Positions 25,369 to 34,686 of a stretch of DNA of 49,811 nt are shown in pieces. Source of the stretch: Runella sp. (GTDB taxonomy: Bacteria > Bacteroidota > Bacteroidia > Cytophagales > Spirosomataceae); assembly GCF_027484545.1 (NCBI RefSeq), contig NZ_JAIXST010000020.1:1-49811 (forward strand), given 5' to 3'. The translations under genes were made by a program, and so were the position numbers. The notes below the pieces were generated by a model. The model was given only the letters and a program-made list of their open reading frames with translations, was not told the DNA's origin and searched no databases. The stretch's first letter is position 1; each line of letters opens with the position of its first letter.

Positions 25369-26025
25369 ATGAAAAAGCTCGCTTATTTACCTGTAATCGC
25401 ACTTTTGTTCACTGCTTGCCAAAAGCAAAATTATGTCTCGTCCATTCCTGCACCTACATTTAATCATTACACTTCGGGGTCGGTTTCGAAACCAATCATA
25501 GAATCTAACTTTGAAGCGAATGCAACTACTGCCTTATCTGCCGAAATCATAGCACCCTCTACTCCTGCTTTTGCTTTTTCAATTTCAGAAAGTATTTCCG
25601 GTTCTACTAATGAAACGAAGATAAATGTGGTGACTTCGACCTCAAAAGTAACAAGCCACAGCACAAAAACGCCCCTGAAACAGCGAATGATAAAACGTTT
25701 TGTTGAACGAAAAATAAGTAAAATGAGCGTTCAGCAAAATAGTAATCCTACAGCAAAACGGTCAGACGGAATTGCAGTAACTTCCTTTTTAGCGGCCATT
25801 TTAGGAATTGTCGGCCTATTCACAACAGGATGGTTATTTCTGATAGGAATGGTGGCGGCAATTGTCTTAGGCTTCGTCGGTCTCAGCAGAATCAGACACA
25901 GCAATGGCGAACTCGGGGGACGAGGCTGGGCGCTTGGAGGCTTAATACTTGGTTTTATTGAATTGCTTTTACTTATACTTGGTGTATTGTTTGTAGCGGC
26001 ACTTTTAGGGGCATTTGGCGCTTAA
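25369..26025 (+). CDS. Lipoprotein with C-terminal DUF4190-like membrane domain
   Basis: 218 residues from ATG 25369, which gives a lipoprotein leader ending LLFTAC (C17). A longer frame from 25321 lacks reason. Residues about 20-130 are Ser/Thr-rich and probably unstructured. The last 80 residues hold two or three hydrophobic helices separated by a RIRHSNGELGGRGWALGG loop, the pattern of DUF4190 proteins. A lipid anchor at one end and membrane helices at the other is unusual and points to the inner membrane. A terminator follows. Function unknown. Confidence 0.78.
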   Translation: MKKLAYLPVIALLFTACQKQNYVSSIPAPTFNHYTSGSVSKPIIESNFEANATTALSAEIIAPSTPAFAFSISESISGSTNETKINVVTSTSKVTSHSTKTPLKQRMIKRFVERKISKMSVQQNSNPTAKRSDGIAVTSFLAAILGIVGLFTTGWLFLIGMVAAIVLGFVGLSRIRHSNGELGGRGWALGGLILGFIELLLLILGVLFVAALLGAFGA

Positions 26026-26033
26026 TTTTAGCT

Positions 26034-26067
26034 AAAGCGGCTCCAAATACTGATTTAGAGCCGCTTT
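26034..26067 (+). terminator. Terminator after the DUF4190-like gene
   Basis: AAAGCGGCTC (26034-26043) pairs with GAGCCGCTTT (26058-26067), with AAAT/ATTT pairing inside the loop, followed by T-rich sequence. It also lies just after the convergent serine hydrolase gene and may serve both. Confidence 0.82.
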
Positions 26068-26083
26068 TGTTATCTTAGTACAT

Positions 26084-27241
26084 TTACTTTAATACCTTCA
26101 ATGCCGCTTCTAAATACATTTCCGAATCCTGTTTGAAATAAGGACCTACTTTCTGCGGTGCTTCTTTATGCCCTAATCGTACAACAACCGCATTTTTGGA
26201 AGGGATTGCCCAAATCAATTGCCCCAACAGTCCTCTCATACTGACGGTCTGAAGTTCTTTGTAAGGTTGCACCCAAAACTGAAACCCATACACTTGAAGG
26301 GCTTTATCGGTTTTGGGGTCTTTGAGATAAGAAGCCGGACTCAATGCCTGAGTCATGTATTTTTCAGGGATGATTTGACGTCCTTTCCAATTGCCTTTCC
26401 AAAGCATCAAATGTCCAAATCGAGCATAATCGCGGGCAGTGGGAGCAAAACAGCAAAATGCTTTCTCACGCCCTTTGGGTTTGTCCAGCATCCAAATCGC
26501 GTCGGTTTCGCTGCCAATGAGTTGGAAGATTTTTTCGGAAGCCAAGTCAGCAATTTTTTTGTTGTAGGCTTTTTCCAAAATCAATCCCAACACTTCCGTA
26601 TCACCGCTCCGATATTCAAATTCTTTCCCTACCGGTTTTTCAATTTTGAGTTCATCAATTACGTCTGCAATGTTTTCCCCGTAATACCCATAGGCATTGT
26701 TGCTGAAAACCCCTCGGTCTTTCTCGTGCCAATTCAAGCCAGAACTCATTGTCAAGCAATTACGAACCGTAATTTTATTTTTCCCGCCTTCTGAAAATGA
26801 ACCGATGTAATGTGCAACCGGCTCGTCCAATCCTTTGATTTTATTTTCATTAAGAGCGATTCCTACTAACATCGAAATGATGCTTTTGGAAGCTGAAAAG
26901 GATTGGCTAAGGGTTTTGGTATCGTAATTTTCCCAATAACGCTCGTACTTGAGTTTTCCATCCTGAAATACCAAAAACGCCGTTGTATGGTATTTTTCCA
27001 TGGTATCAATCAGATTCTGAGGAATCGTAGTTTTATTAAAATTAGAATCCAATGGCCAAGGCTCAGGACGTGTAGAGGCCAACACCTGACGCGTAGGATG
27101 AAATTTATAATCTAACACATCCACCTCTCCCCACTGTACATAATTGCGAATGTGGATAAACGGCGGCGTATAGGTTAGGCCGGTACCTAACAGAATGATT
27201 CCTACAAAACCAAAAAGTGAATTACGAAGTAGTCTTTTCAT
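26084..27241 (-). CDS. Serine hydrolase of the beta-lactamase (class C / S12) family
   Basis: A 385-residue protein with an N-terminal membrane or signal segment (FGFVGIILLGTGL). The nucleophile motif SxxK is S116-A-S-K119 (FSASKSIISM). The second motif reads EYRSGDTEVLG (Tyr-x-Ser type). A HKEAP segment near the C-terminus stands about where the third motif is expected. These are features of the 6-aminohexanoate-dimer hydrolase / esterase branch and not of true beta-lactamases, so antibiotic resistance should not be assumed. Periplasmic or membrane-bound. Single gene. Confidence 0.88.
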   Translation of the reverse strand: MKRLLRNSLFGFVGIILLGTGLTYTPPFIHIRNYVQWGEVDVLDYKFHPTRQVLASTRPEPWPLDSNFNKTTIPQNLIDTMEKYHTTAFLVFQDGKLKYERYWENYDTKTLSQSFSASKSIISMLVGIALNENKIKGLDEPVAHYIGSFSEGGKNKITVRNCLTMSSGLNWHEKDRGVFSNNAYGYYGENIADVIDELKIEKPVGKEFEYRSGDTEVLGLILEKAYNKKIADLASEKIFQLIGSETDAIWMLDKPKGREKAFCCFAPTARDYARFGHLMLWKGNWKGRQIIPEKYMTQALSPASYLKDPKTDKALQVYGFQFWVQPYKELQTVSMRGLLGQLIWAIPSKNAVVVRLGHKEAPQKVGPYFKQDSEMYLEAALKVLK

Positions 27242-27342
27242 GCAGGCTAAGAGTAAGTAAAAGGGCCGATTCCCTGATTGAGTGGGTAAGGTTTAAAAGT
27301 GCAAGACTTTATCAAGGCAAATATATATAACCACTGTTGTTT

Positions 27343-28335
27343 ATGAAATATTTTTTCTTCGCTGCGTTATCCATTCTGTTTACCAATAAATGTAGGGCGC
27401 AGGAAACGTACGCCGAAAAACTGCGCTACCCCAAGGGCAAAAAAGTAATCATTCTGCACATTGATGATGCGGGAATGTCTTATGAGGCCAACCAAGGAAC
27501 GATTCTGGCCATGGACAAAGGCGTTGCCAATTCTACCAGCGTGATGATGCCCTGCGGATGGGTACCAGCCTATATGAAGTATCTTCAACAACATCCCACC
27601 ACCGACGCGGGCGTTCATCTTACTCTTACGTCTGAATGGAAAGGCTACCGTTGGTTTCCGCTTTCGGGACGGGAAAAAGTACCGGGGCTCCTGGACAAAG
27701 AAGGGGCCATGTGGTCGAATGTTCCTGATGTAGTCAAACACGCCACTGCCGATGAAGTGGAAACTGAAATTCGCGCCCAAATTGCGCGTTTCCGCTCGTT
27801 TGGTGTGGAACCTTCGCACATTGACTCTCACATGGGCACGTTGTTTGGGTCACCTGCTTTTACCGAACGTTATATCAAAGTGGGAATGCAGGAAAAAATT
27901 CCCGTGATGTTGCCCGGCGGACATGCCACGCTGATTGCCAAAGAACGCAATAGTCCCGCTCAGGAAATTAAGCAATTTCAACAAATAGGTCAACTGCTGT
28001 GGAACGCGGGCTTGCCTGTGTTGGATGATTTGTTTGCCGATACATACGGCTGGAAACTTTCTGCCGAAACGCCTAATACCGAAGAAAACCTGCGTAAAAT
28101 GAAAACGCAGAAATATATGGAGCTTTTGAAAGAAGCCAAACCGGGCATTACGATGGTCATTATGCACTGCGCTGCTCCAAGCGATAATTTTAAGGAACTT
28201 ACCGATTCATGGCCGACTCGTTATGGAGATCTCTACGCGATGCAAGACCCGGAACTCAAGAAATTCATCGAAAAAGAAGGTATTATTCTCACTACCTGGC
28301 GCGAAATGCGTGAACGACGGGCAAAGGTGAAGTAG
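27343..28335 (+). CDS. Secreted ChbG/HpnK-like (YdjC) deacetylase
   Basis: 330 residues from ATG 27343; a TTG two codons earlier is less likely. Signal peptide ends near NKCRAQ. YdjC/ChbG-family metal site: HIDDAGMS (Asp pair), HIDSHMG and GVHLTLTSEW supply Asp and His ligands. Family members remove acetyl groups from oligosaccharides such as chitooligosaccharides or hopanoid-linked GlcNAc. Being secreted, this one probably acts on external glycans. Followed by a 15-bp hairpin. Substrate is not known. Confidence 0.87.
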   Translation: MKYFFFAALSILFTNKCRAQETYAEKLRYPKGKKVIILHIDDAGMSYEANQGTILAMDKGVANSTSVMMPCGWVPAYMKYLQQHPTTDAGVHLTLTSEWKGYRWFPLSGREKVPGLLDKEGAMWSNVPDVVKHATADEVETEIRAQIARFRSFGVEPSHIDSHMGTLFGSPAFTERYIKVGMQEKIPVMLPGGHATLIAKERNSPAQEIKQFQQIGQLLWNAGLPVLDDLFADTYGWKLSAETPNTEENLRKMKTQKYMELLKEAKPGITMVIMHCAAPSDNFKELTDSWPTRYGDLYAMQDPELKKFIEKEGIILTTWREMRERRAKVK

Positions 28336-28350
28336 TTTTGATAAAGCTTA

Positions 28351-28400
28351 AGACTTTCCAAGTTTATTATCATAGATTGAGCCTGAAACTTGGAAAGTCT
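28351..28400 (+). terminator. 15-bp palindrome after the deacetylase gene
   Basis: AGACTTTCCAAGTTT (28351-28365) and AAACTTGGAAAGTCT (28386-28400) are exact reverse complements around 20 bases. A half copy of the same core, AGACTTGGAAAGTTTT, lies at 43214-43229 after the M28 peptidase gene, which suggests a dispersed repeat. Confidence 0.68.
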
Positions 28401-28472
28401 CAGTCAATTTAACAACTTTCTCAAGGGCTTTAAATTTTTGCGTAATTTGGCAATGATATAAAGAGCCTTTAT

Positions 28473-29606
28473 ATGCTGCCCCCCACCATCGCCAATATCC
28501 TGATTTTATTAGGAGTGCTGCAAGGCAGCATTTTATCCGGAATTGTGCTTTTTTCCAAAAATACGTCAAAACCTACACGATACTCTCTGGCTGTCTTCCT
28601 GTTGATATTGGTCTATAACGGCCTTGAAACCCTTAATTGGAGTGCCGACTTTAACTACAAAATTTTTGATCTGTTTACCTATACTTGGATCATGGGGCTG
28701 GGGCCAAGTTTATATCTATATATCGGATCATTTAGCCCTGCTTCCATTTCTCGAAAACAGCTTTGGCACTATACTCCCGTTTTAATTAAGATTTTATTCA
28801 ATTTTTCAGTAGTAGCATGGGCATTGATGTATCCTGCTTTATCCAAAATCGGGACAAACTCATTCGATAATTTATGGTTTCAAATTCTTGATTATTCAGA
28901 ATGGTTGGCCGTAGGTTTGACGGGGACTTATGCGCTGTTAGCATGGCAGAAATTTCAATGGTTCAGTCAGCCTCCAACGACGCTTTCGACTAAAGAATGG
29001 CTTTTGTTAAAAAAATGGCTGCGAAGTTTTATTGCCGTTTTTACCCTATTTTGGATATTTTGGGTAGTTACGGTAAGCCAAAAACACCTTTCCGAATCCT
29101 ATGACTCGTCTGTTTATTATCCCATTGAAGTAGCGATAGTTGTCATGATTTATTGGATAGGTTTTGGGAGTTATCACCGATTAAAATTTGTCGCAGTAGA
29201 GCCTTCCAAGTCAGGAGCTTTCCTAAATGACTTTTCGGAAGAAATAATAACAACTTGTTTGGAAGTGCTGCTTAAAGCTATGGAAAAGGAACAACTTTAC
29301 CTCAACCCTACCCTTTCTGTGAGCGATTTAGCCAAACACATCGGTTTTACCCCTAAGTTAATTTCAGCGGTATTGAATCAACGTTTGCACAAAAGTTTCA
29401 ATGATTTTGTAAATGAATACCGCGTTGAGGAGGTAAAAAAACGATTGCTTGAACCCAACGGGCAACGCCTTACTCTGTTAGGAATTGCTCTCGAATCGGG
29501 CTTTAATTCACAGGCAACTTTTCAGCGAGTTTTCAAAAACAAGACTCAACTTACTCCCAAAGATTTTTTAAATTCTATAAAAATTACTTCTCAAAACCGG
29601 TTTTGA
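28473..29606 (+). CDS. Membrane-bound AraC family regulator
   Basis: A 377-residue protein: about seven hydrophobic helices in residues 5-235, then an AraC-type double helix-turn-helix (about 275-372) with SVSDLAKHIGFTPKLISAVL and the conserved second half GIALESGFNSQATFQRVFKN. This 7-TM plus AraC layout is widespread in Bacteroidota and presumably senses a membrane-soluble or periplasmic signal. It lies 46 bases before the S41 peptidase gene on the same strand, so both may be one unit. Confidence 0.9.
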   Translation: MLPPTIANILILLGVLQGSILSGIVLFSKNTSKPTRYSLAVFLLILVYNGLETLNWSADFNYKIFDLFTYTWIMGLGPSLYLYIGSFSPASISRKQLWHYTPVLIKILFNFSVVAWALMYPALSKIGTNSFDNLWFQILDYSEWLAVGLTGTYALLAWQKFQWFSQPPTTLSTKEWLLLKKWLRSFIAVFTLFWIFWVVTVSQKHLSESYDSSVYYPIEVAIVVMIYWIGFGSYHRLKFVAVEPSKSGAFLNDFSEEIITTCLEVLLKAMEKEQLYLNPTLSVSDLAKHIGFTPKLISAVLNQRLHKSFNDFVNEYRVEEVKKRLLEPNGQRLTLLGIALESGFNSQATFQRVFKNKTQLTPKDFLNSIKITSQNRF

Positions 29607-29652
29607 GAAGATTGAATAGACTTTTCTACGGTGTTTTGCCTGAAAAAACGCC

Positions 29653-31164
29653 ATGAAAAAGTATTTACCCCTCTTATTATTGCTTATTTTTTTCAGGACT
29701 TCTGCTCAAACCGGCGATTCTCTCCTTACTAAAGTACTCACCCCTACTGAGATGCAAACAGACTTTAAGTACTTACGCAGATTGTTGGAAGAAACTCACC
29801 CGGGCCTTTATCGCTATACGTCCAAAATGCAAATGCAGGCTAAAATGGACAGTATCTATCAGTTGATCCAACAGCACATGGGTTTTTACGATTTTTATCG
29901 CACCATCGAAGGGTTTATTGCAGATATTCGATGTGCTCATACTCATTCCTTGCCCTTCAAAAACTGGGTGAGCTATTATTCCAACCGCATGAAAACTCTT
30001 CCTTTTTTTTTCTTTCCTATCCAAAATCGGTCTTATGTTTTATTTAACGGTACTTACGACCAACGTATTCAACCGGGTTTTGAGCTGATAAGTATCAATG
30101 GGAAAAGTATGGAAAGTATCCGTAAAGATATCTATAGATATCATTGGGATGATGGCTTTATTGAAAGCTCCAAAAGTGTTGCGCTTCAGGGACAGCTGTT
30201 CGGTTTGTTTTATTATACATGCATAGATCGTCCTGATACTTTTCAACTTGCCTTTCGAGATTTACAGGGAGATACTGTACACCTTACAACTCCTGCCCAA
30301 ACATTTGTTAACCATCAAAAAGCCTACATTAAAAATCCGGTTAACAAACAAATGTTGAAATGGTACAATACCAAACGGCCCAAAAAACCGTGGCGACTGT
30401 CATTTATAAAAGACCTTTCTACTGCTTATCTTCGATTTGACAGTTTCTCGGGTGAAGGAGCTAAAACCGGAGAGGAAGCACGCGAACGATTTCGCCGATT
30501 TATGGATGTTTCTATGGCGAAAATTCAGCAAAAAAAGACGCACTATCTTATCGTTGATGTTCGGAGCAACTATGGTGGTTGGGATACACAAGGCGTGGAG
30601 CTTTTTACTTACCTGATGAAATCCGATAGTGCGGTTCGATATTATCAACGCCTGCACAGTATTACCGATAGCTCTGAGTTTTTCAAGTACTCAGACCTAT
30701 CATCTGATGATCTGAAAAATATCAAAAAGGAACTCCAAAGCGAGAAAGACGGGACTTTTACATTAAAAGAAAACGAAAACCCTGATTTACAACTGCAATC
30801 TCCTAAACCTAATCGTTTTAGAGGGAAGGTGTATATTTTGATAGATGGTCGAAGCTTTTCTACCACTACCGAATTTACTGCGGTAGCCCACAGCAATAAA
30901 GTAGGTACGTTTGTAGGCGAAGAAACCGGCGGCGCTTATGAAGGTGGGAATGGCAGCAGTTTTATTCATTTAGAGTTACCGAATTCCAAAATTCAGGTAG
31001 GAACGCCGCTGGTCTATTATCAAAATGCTGTTCATCAGCCCAAACAAAAAGGACGCGGTACACTACCCGATTACACGGTACCTATTACCCTTGAAAGCCT
31101 TCTCCAACATAAGGATGTACAATTAGAGTTTGTAAAGGAATTAATCAAAAAGGGGAATAATTAA
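29653..31164 (+). CDS. Secreted S41 family (C-terminal processing type) peptidase
   Basis: A 503-residue protein with a signal peptide (MKKYLPLLLLLIFFRTSAQ). N-terminal helical domain (about 25-110), a region about 115-220 that probably includes a degenerate PDZ-like fold, and a C-terminal S41 catalytic domain: HYLIVDVRSNYGGWDTQG, then the serine motif LIDGRSFSTTTEF and FVGEETGGAYEGGNG. Non-peptidase relatives exist, but the Ser motif is present. Expected in the periplasm or outside the cell. Possibly co-transcribed with the AraC regulator. Confidence 0.87.
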   Translation: MKKYLPLLLLLIFFRTSAQTGDSLLTKVLTPTEMQTDFKYLRRLLEETHPGLYRYTSKMQMQAKMDSIYQLIQQHMGFYDFYRTIEGFIADIRCAHTHSLPFKNWVSYYSNRMKTLPFFFFPIQNRSYVLFNGTYDQRIQPGFELISINGKSMESIRKDIYRYHWDDGFIESSKSVALQGQLFGLFYYTCIDRPDTFQLAFRDLQGDTVHLTTPAQTFVNHQKAYIKNPVNKQMLKWYNTKRPKKPWRLSFIKDLSTAYLRFDSFSGEGAKTGEEARERFRRFMDVSMAKIQQKKTHYLIVDVRSNYGGWDTQGVELFTYLMKSDSAVRYYQRLHSITDSSEFFKYSDLSSDDLKNIKKELQSEKDGTFTLKENENPDLQLQSPKPNRFRGKVYILIDGRSFSTTTEFTAVAHSNKVGTFVGEETGGAYEGGNGSSFIHLELPNSKIQVGTPLVYYQNAVHQPKQKGRGTLPDYTVPITLESLLQHKDVQLEFVKELIKKGNN

Positions 31165-31194
31165 ACTACTCGGATGGCAACTTAGTTTTACATT

Positions 31195-34100
31195 TCAAAA
31201 TAAGTCAGGAGACTTTATTTGATACGATTGTGCCTTCCCGTCATTTGCAGTAAAAATCAACTGATTTCCTACCTGTTGTACATCACGAATGTCGCCTGTC
31301 AGATGCAAACCGGATTGATATTGAGGCAAATACTCGAAATCGCCTTTTCCGTTTCCTCTCAATATCATTCCATAATTGGCGTCGGTTTTACCAATTCGGA
31401 TGCGGAATTTGGATTGATTTCCTGCTAATAGAATATCCGTTTTACCATCTCCATCAAAATCGCCTGTGGAAATAGCGTAAACGGGCGAAATTTGAGCAGC
31501 TAAAGGCAACGGTTTAAACGTCAATTTTCCTTTATCATTCCACAAAATGCCCGATTGGGTTTCAGTAACCGTTAATTTGGTGGAACGCGTTGCCCACTCC
31601 TTTCCCAACACTTCTTCGGCAGTAGCAGCGGCGTAGGATTTATAATCAATGAAAAGTTTGCGCAGTGGCGCTAATTGCTCCAATGCCTCATCTCGTCCCG
31701 CCAAAGGAAAGGCTTTCCCCTGAATGTAATAAGAAATAAACGGGTCAAAACGGCCATTTTGGTCAAAATCGTCGTAATAAAGCGTAATGGGTTGCTCGGC
31801 GGTTGCTTTTAGCGGGGTATTTAATCCTAAGTTTCCTACTATAAAATCCAAGTCGCCGTCGTTGTCCAAGTCGGCGGAAGCGATGCGGTTCCAAAGGCCG
31901 GAAAAAGAGTTTACAGTTTGCAGTTGATAGTTTACAGTTGATTCTTTGTTTTTACTTTCTAATACCTGAATGGGTTTCCATTCGGCGGTAATAATTATTT
32001 CGGGGTGTTTATCATTGTTTAAATCTGTAGTTACAACATCGGTAACTAAACCCAACTCCCATTTTTCGGCTATCTCAAAGTGTCCTTTTCCATCGTTACG
32101 CAACAAAAAGCTTTCGCTGGCGTAGGGAAAATTGCCCGACTGAACACCACCTCCCAAAAACAAGTCCAAGTCCCCGTCCTGATCGGCATCAAAAGCTTCT
32201 ACACACGTTTTGTTAAGCGTGATTTCAGGAATCTGTCCCATTGGACATCGACTAAATTGGCCTTTGCCATTGTTAAGATACAGGCGGTCTTGCAGCAGCG
32301 CAAACTCGGTGTTATATTCACCCGTTATTACATATAAGTCTACATCTTTGTCTCCATCCGCATCAAACAAAACGGCATCTCGGTCTTCAAAAGCTTTATC
32401 CGCTTCAAAAGCAGGTTGAGAATTGGTTACAAAACGCTTGTCTTTTGTCTGCAAAAACAATTGTCCTGCTTGATTGGCTGCACCACCGATGTAGATATCT
32501 TCCAATCCGTCTCCGTTCACATCTCCTTTTGCCATGCGAGGCCCGCCGTAGGAATAAAGATAGAGCAGTAGAATTTGGGTATTGAAGTCAATCAACGGAT
32601 TCTCATGGTGAACAAAATCAATAGCCTCCGTTTCTTCAAAAATGGGTTTAGGTTGGGGCAATAACAAGGCAGGATTGAAAGGAAAGGCATTTTTTTCTTC
32701 GGCTACCTGTGTTTTGTTTAGTGTCACTTTCGGCAACAATTGACTTTTATTACTTGGCCAAAGCACTCGAACAGAATCTATCACAGTCGTTTTGCCCAGC
32801 CCAAAATGAAGGTCATCGTACATGCAAGCCTGAAAACCGCGCGTAGGGGTAAATTCCTGGTATTGCACCTGACCATTGGCATACACGTACACTTTGGCAC
32901 CCACGCCAAACAGGTTTCCTCCCTCCCCTTTCAACTTGATTTTGACAAAGTTTTGCGGATTACGTTCCTGTTGATGATTTAAGTATAGACTCGCCGGCTC
33001 GTTGGTATTGGAGGTAATGAGGTCAAGGTCACCGTCTCTATCAAAGTCGGCATAAGCGGCTCCGCAGGCAATCGTACTTTCCTCAAAACCCCATTCTTTG
33101 ACTTTATTGGAAAACTGAACTCCTCCCCTCTGAGGGAGGAGAGTTTCATTTTTAAAAATATAATGATGCGTAGGCGTGGCGGGCATTTTTTTGAGGTGTT
33201 CCAACAATGATTTAGTGGATTTTTGGCCTTCTCCGTTCATCTGCTCATCGGCGTAGTATTTCACAAAATCCAAATCGGTATAATCACGTACAAAACCGTT
33301 GGAAACAAACAAATCTTTCAGGCCATCATTATCAAAATCAGCTAACAAGCCCGCCCAACTCCAATCTGTAGCCTGAACACCAGCCAATTGACCGATTTCG
33401 GAAAACCTCATTACTTTATTCTTCCCGATTTCTGACCGCAGCGGCGGCTGCTTCTGACTCCTGACTCCTTGGTTCAACTGCAGCATATTCCGCATATTTT
33501 GCCAGTGAAAGCCATTTTCGAGCATGGCTTGCTGCACATTCCAGTTGTCGGGCCACGAAAGTGATTTCTGACGACGATTGTCTTCGGGCAACATATCCGT
33601 CGTAAAAATATCGGGCAAAGCATCATTGTTTACATCGGCAATATCAACGCCCATCGTAGAAAATGAAAAATGCCCCATCATCTCTTTTCCCCGTTCCGAA
33701 AACGTGCCGTCGCCGTTGTTGAGATACGCATAATCTTCTTCTACATAATCGTTGCAGACGTACAAATCAGGTTTATTATCCCCGTTAAAGTCACCCGTAG
33801 CGATGCCCAATCCGAAACCAAGTGCATTGCTGATAATAGCTGCTTCGCGAGTGACGTCGGTAAACAGCCCCCTAACCCCCAATGGGGGAACCATTATTCC
33901 CCCATTGGGGGTTAGGGACGGTCGCAGTGGCGCACCGCCGCCGCGCGGGCTTTCATTCCTGTATAGCCTATCTCCTGCATTTAGGTCAAATTCTTTTTTA
34001 AGGTAGGCAGCTTCCTTGCGTTGATAGCCGCGCAGATTGTGATTCAGCACAAACAAATCTAAATCTCCGTCGGTATCATAATCGAAGAATAAGCCTTGTG

Positions 34101-34641
34101 TAGAATAACCAGCATCGGCAATGCCGTAGGCTTCCGCCTGTTCGGTAAATTTTACTTCCTTTTGTGCTTTATTTGATACACCAAGATTTATAAACAATTG
34201 GTTTTTACGTTTTTCGACAGGGAGATTACCAGAATAACAAACATAAATATCCAACCAACCATCGGCGTTCACATCAGCAAGGGTCACGCCCGTTTTCCAG
34301 CCATTGGCTCGACCTGCTACGCCGGCATTATCGGTAATATCTTCAAAAGTTACTCCTTCCTCCGATGATTTTGTCGTATTTATGTACAGTTTATTAGGGA
34401 CTTGATTCCCCGTAAAATACACATCAGGCAGTCCATCATTGTTAAAATCTCCCACGGCCACCCCGCCACCGTTGTAGAAATATTCGTAGGCTAAAATATT
34501 GGACGATTCAGTCTCAGTAAGGCGATTTTCGAAGGAAATTCCTGTTTTAGAAGCATCAAGACGTTCAAAAAGTGTAGAGTTTGACTGACAATTACTTAAA
34601 AACAGCACGACTGCTATTCCGATTGCCCATCCTTTTTTCAT
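31195..34641 (-). CDS. Large FG-GAP/VCBS lipoprotein with ASPIC/UnbV domain (CRTAC1-like)
   Basis: About 1148 residues from ATG 34641 (34644 also possible), with a lipoprotein leader ending FLSNC. Repeated FG-GAP calcium-binding blades with DxDxDGxxD loops are seen (DFNNDGLPD, DVNADGWLD, DYDTDGDLD, DFDRDGDLD, DADGDKDVD, DLDNDGDLD, DFDGDGKTD). They build beta-propellers. An ASPIC/UnbV domain lies in the middle (GGNLFGVGAKVYVYANGQVQ; QEFTPTRGFQACMYDDLHFG). Such proteins sit on the Bacteroidota cell surface, often linked to glycan use; exact role unknown. Odd point: at four places, conserved spacing is interrupted by peptides that are encoded by palindromic or tandem DNA repeats (see separate entries). 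Lies 45 bases after the sugar nucleotidyltransferase gene and may be transcribed with it. Confidence 0.9.
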   Translation of the reverse strand: MKKGWAIGIAVVLFLSNCQSNSTLFERLDASKTGISFENRLTETESSNILAYEYFYNGGGVAVGDFNNDGLPDVYFTGNQVPNKLYINTTKSSEEGVTFEDITDNAGVAGRANGWKTGVTLADVNADGWLDIYVCYSGNLPVEKRKNQLFINLGVSNKAQKEVKFTEQAEAYGIADAGYSTQGLFFDYDTDGDLDLFVLNHNLRGYQRKEAAYLKKEFDLNAGDRLYRNESPRGGGAPLRPSLTPNGGIMVPPLGVRGLFTDVTREAAIISNALGFGLGIATGDFNGDNKPDLYVCNDYVEEDYAYLNNGDGTFSERGKEMMGHFSFSTMGVDIADVNNDALPDIFTTDMLPEDNRRQKSLSWPDNWNVQQAMLENGFHWQNMRNMLQLNQGVRSQKQPPLRSEIGKNKVMRFSEIGQLAGVQATDWSWAGLLADFDNDGLKDLFVSNGFVRDYTDLDFVKYYADEQMNGEGQKSTKSLLEHLKKMPATPTHHYIFKNETLLPQRGGVQFSNKVKEWGFEESTIACGAAYADFDRDGDLDLITSNTNEPASLYLNHQQERNPQNFVKIKLKGEGGNLFGVGAKVYVYANGQVQYQEFTPTRGFQACMYDDLHFGLGKTTVIDSVRVLWPSNKSQLLPKVTLNKTQVAEEKNAFPFNPALLLPQPKPIFEETEAIDFVHHENPLIDFNTQILLLYLYSYGGPRMAKGDVNGDGLEDIYIGGAANQAGQLFLQTKDKRFVTNSQPAFEADKAFEDRDAVLFDADGDKDVDLYVITGEYNTEFALLQDRLYLNNGKGQFSRCPMGQIPEITLNKTCVEAFDADQDGDLDLFLGGGVQSGNFPYASESFLLRNDGKGHFEIAEKWELGLVTDVVTTDLNNDKHPEIIITAEWKPIQVLESKNKESTVNYQLQTVNSFSGLWNRIASADLDNDGDLDFIVGNLGLNTPLKATAEQPITLYYDDFDQNGRFDPFISYYIQGKAFPLAGRDEALEQLAPLRKLFIDYKSYAAATAEEVLGKEWATRSTKLTVTETQSGILWNDKGKLTFKPLPLAAQISPVYAISTGDFDGDGKTDILLAGNQSKFRIRIGKTDANYGMILRGNGKGDFEYLPQYQSGLHLTGDIRDVQQVGNQLIFTANDGKAQSYQIKSPDLF
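31909..31939. repeat. GTTTACAGTT repeat inside the FG-GAP gene
   Basis: GTTTACAGTT at 31909-31918 and again at 31930-31939, 21 bases apart. On the coding strand this yields STVNYQLQTVN, placed between a VLESKN strand and the SGLWNRIASADLD block, where related proteins usually have a short FG-GAP linker. The same unit forms the intergenic hairpin at 7352-7401. Confidence 0.65.
33120..33141. repeat. CTCCTCCC palindrome inside the FG-GAP gene
   Basis: CTCCTCCC (33120-33127) and GGGAGGAG (33134-33141) pair around 6 bases. It encodes LLPQRGGV between YIFKNET and QFSNKVKEWG. In-frame, so the protein continues. Confidence 0.65.
33451..33468. repeat. GGAGTCA tandem repeat inside the FG-GAP gene
   Basis: On the minus strand, GGAGTCAGGAGTCAGAAG, two copies of GGAGTCA, followed by GC-rich sequence down to about 33409. 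It encodes part of an unusual segment (VRSQKQPPLRSEIGKNKV) between NMLQLNQG and RFSEIGQLAG, which in relatives are normally joined by a few residues. Confidence 0.55.
33868..33951. repeat. 84-bp palindromic insertion inside the FG-GAP gene
   Basis: Arms 33870-33890 and 33897-33917 are exact 21-base reverse complements (CCCTAACCCCCAATGGGGGA type) around a 6-base loop; a GC-rich stretch extends to 33951. The piece is 84 bases, exactly 28 codons, between YRNE and LFTDVTREA, which in FG-GAP proteins are usually separated by GDGTF-like linkers. On the minus strand it encodes a Pro/Gly-rich peptide with no stop. Confidence 0.85.
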
Positions 34642-34686
34642 CATTAGGTTTTTATTTTGGAATCCCAAAATTAGGCAATAAAGGCT

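Noticed and set aside
26084-27241. Beta-lactamase resistance gene
   Set aside because: Motifs fit the esterase / 6-aminohexanoate hydrolase branch; resistance cannot be claimed.
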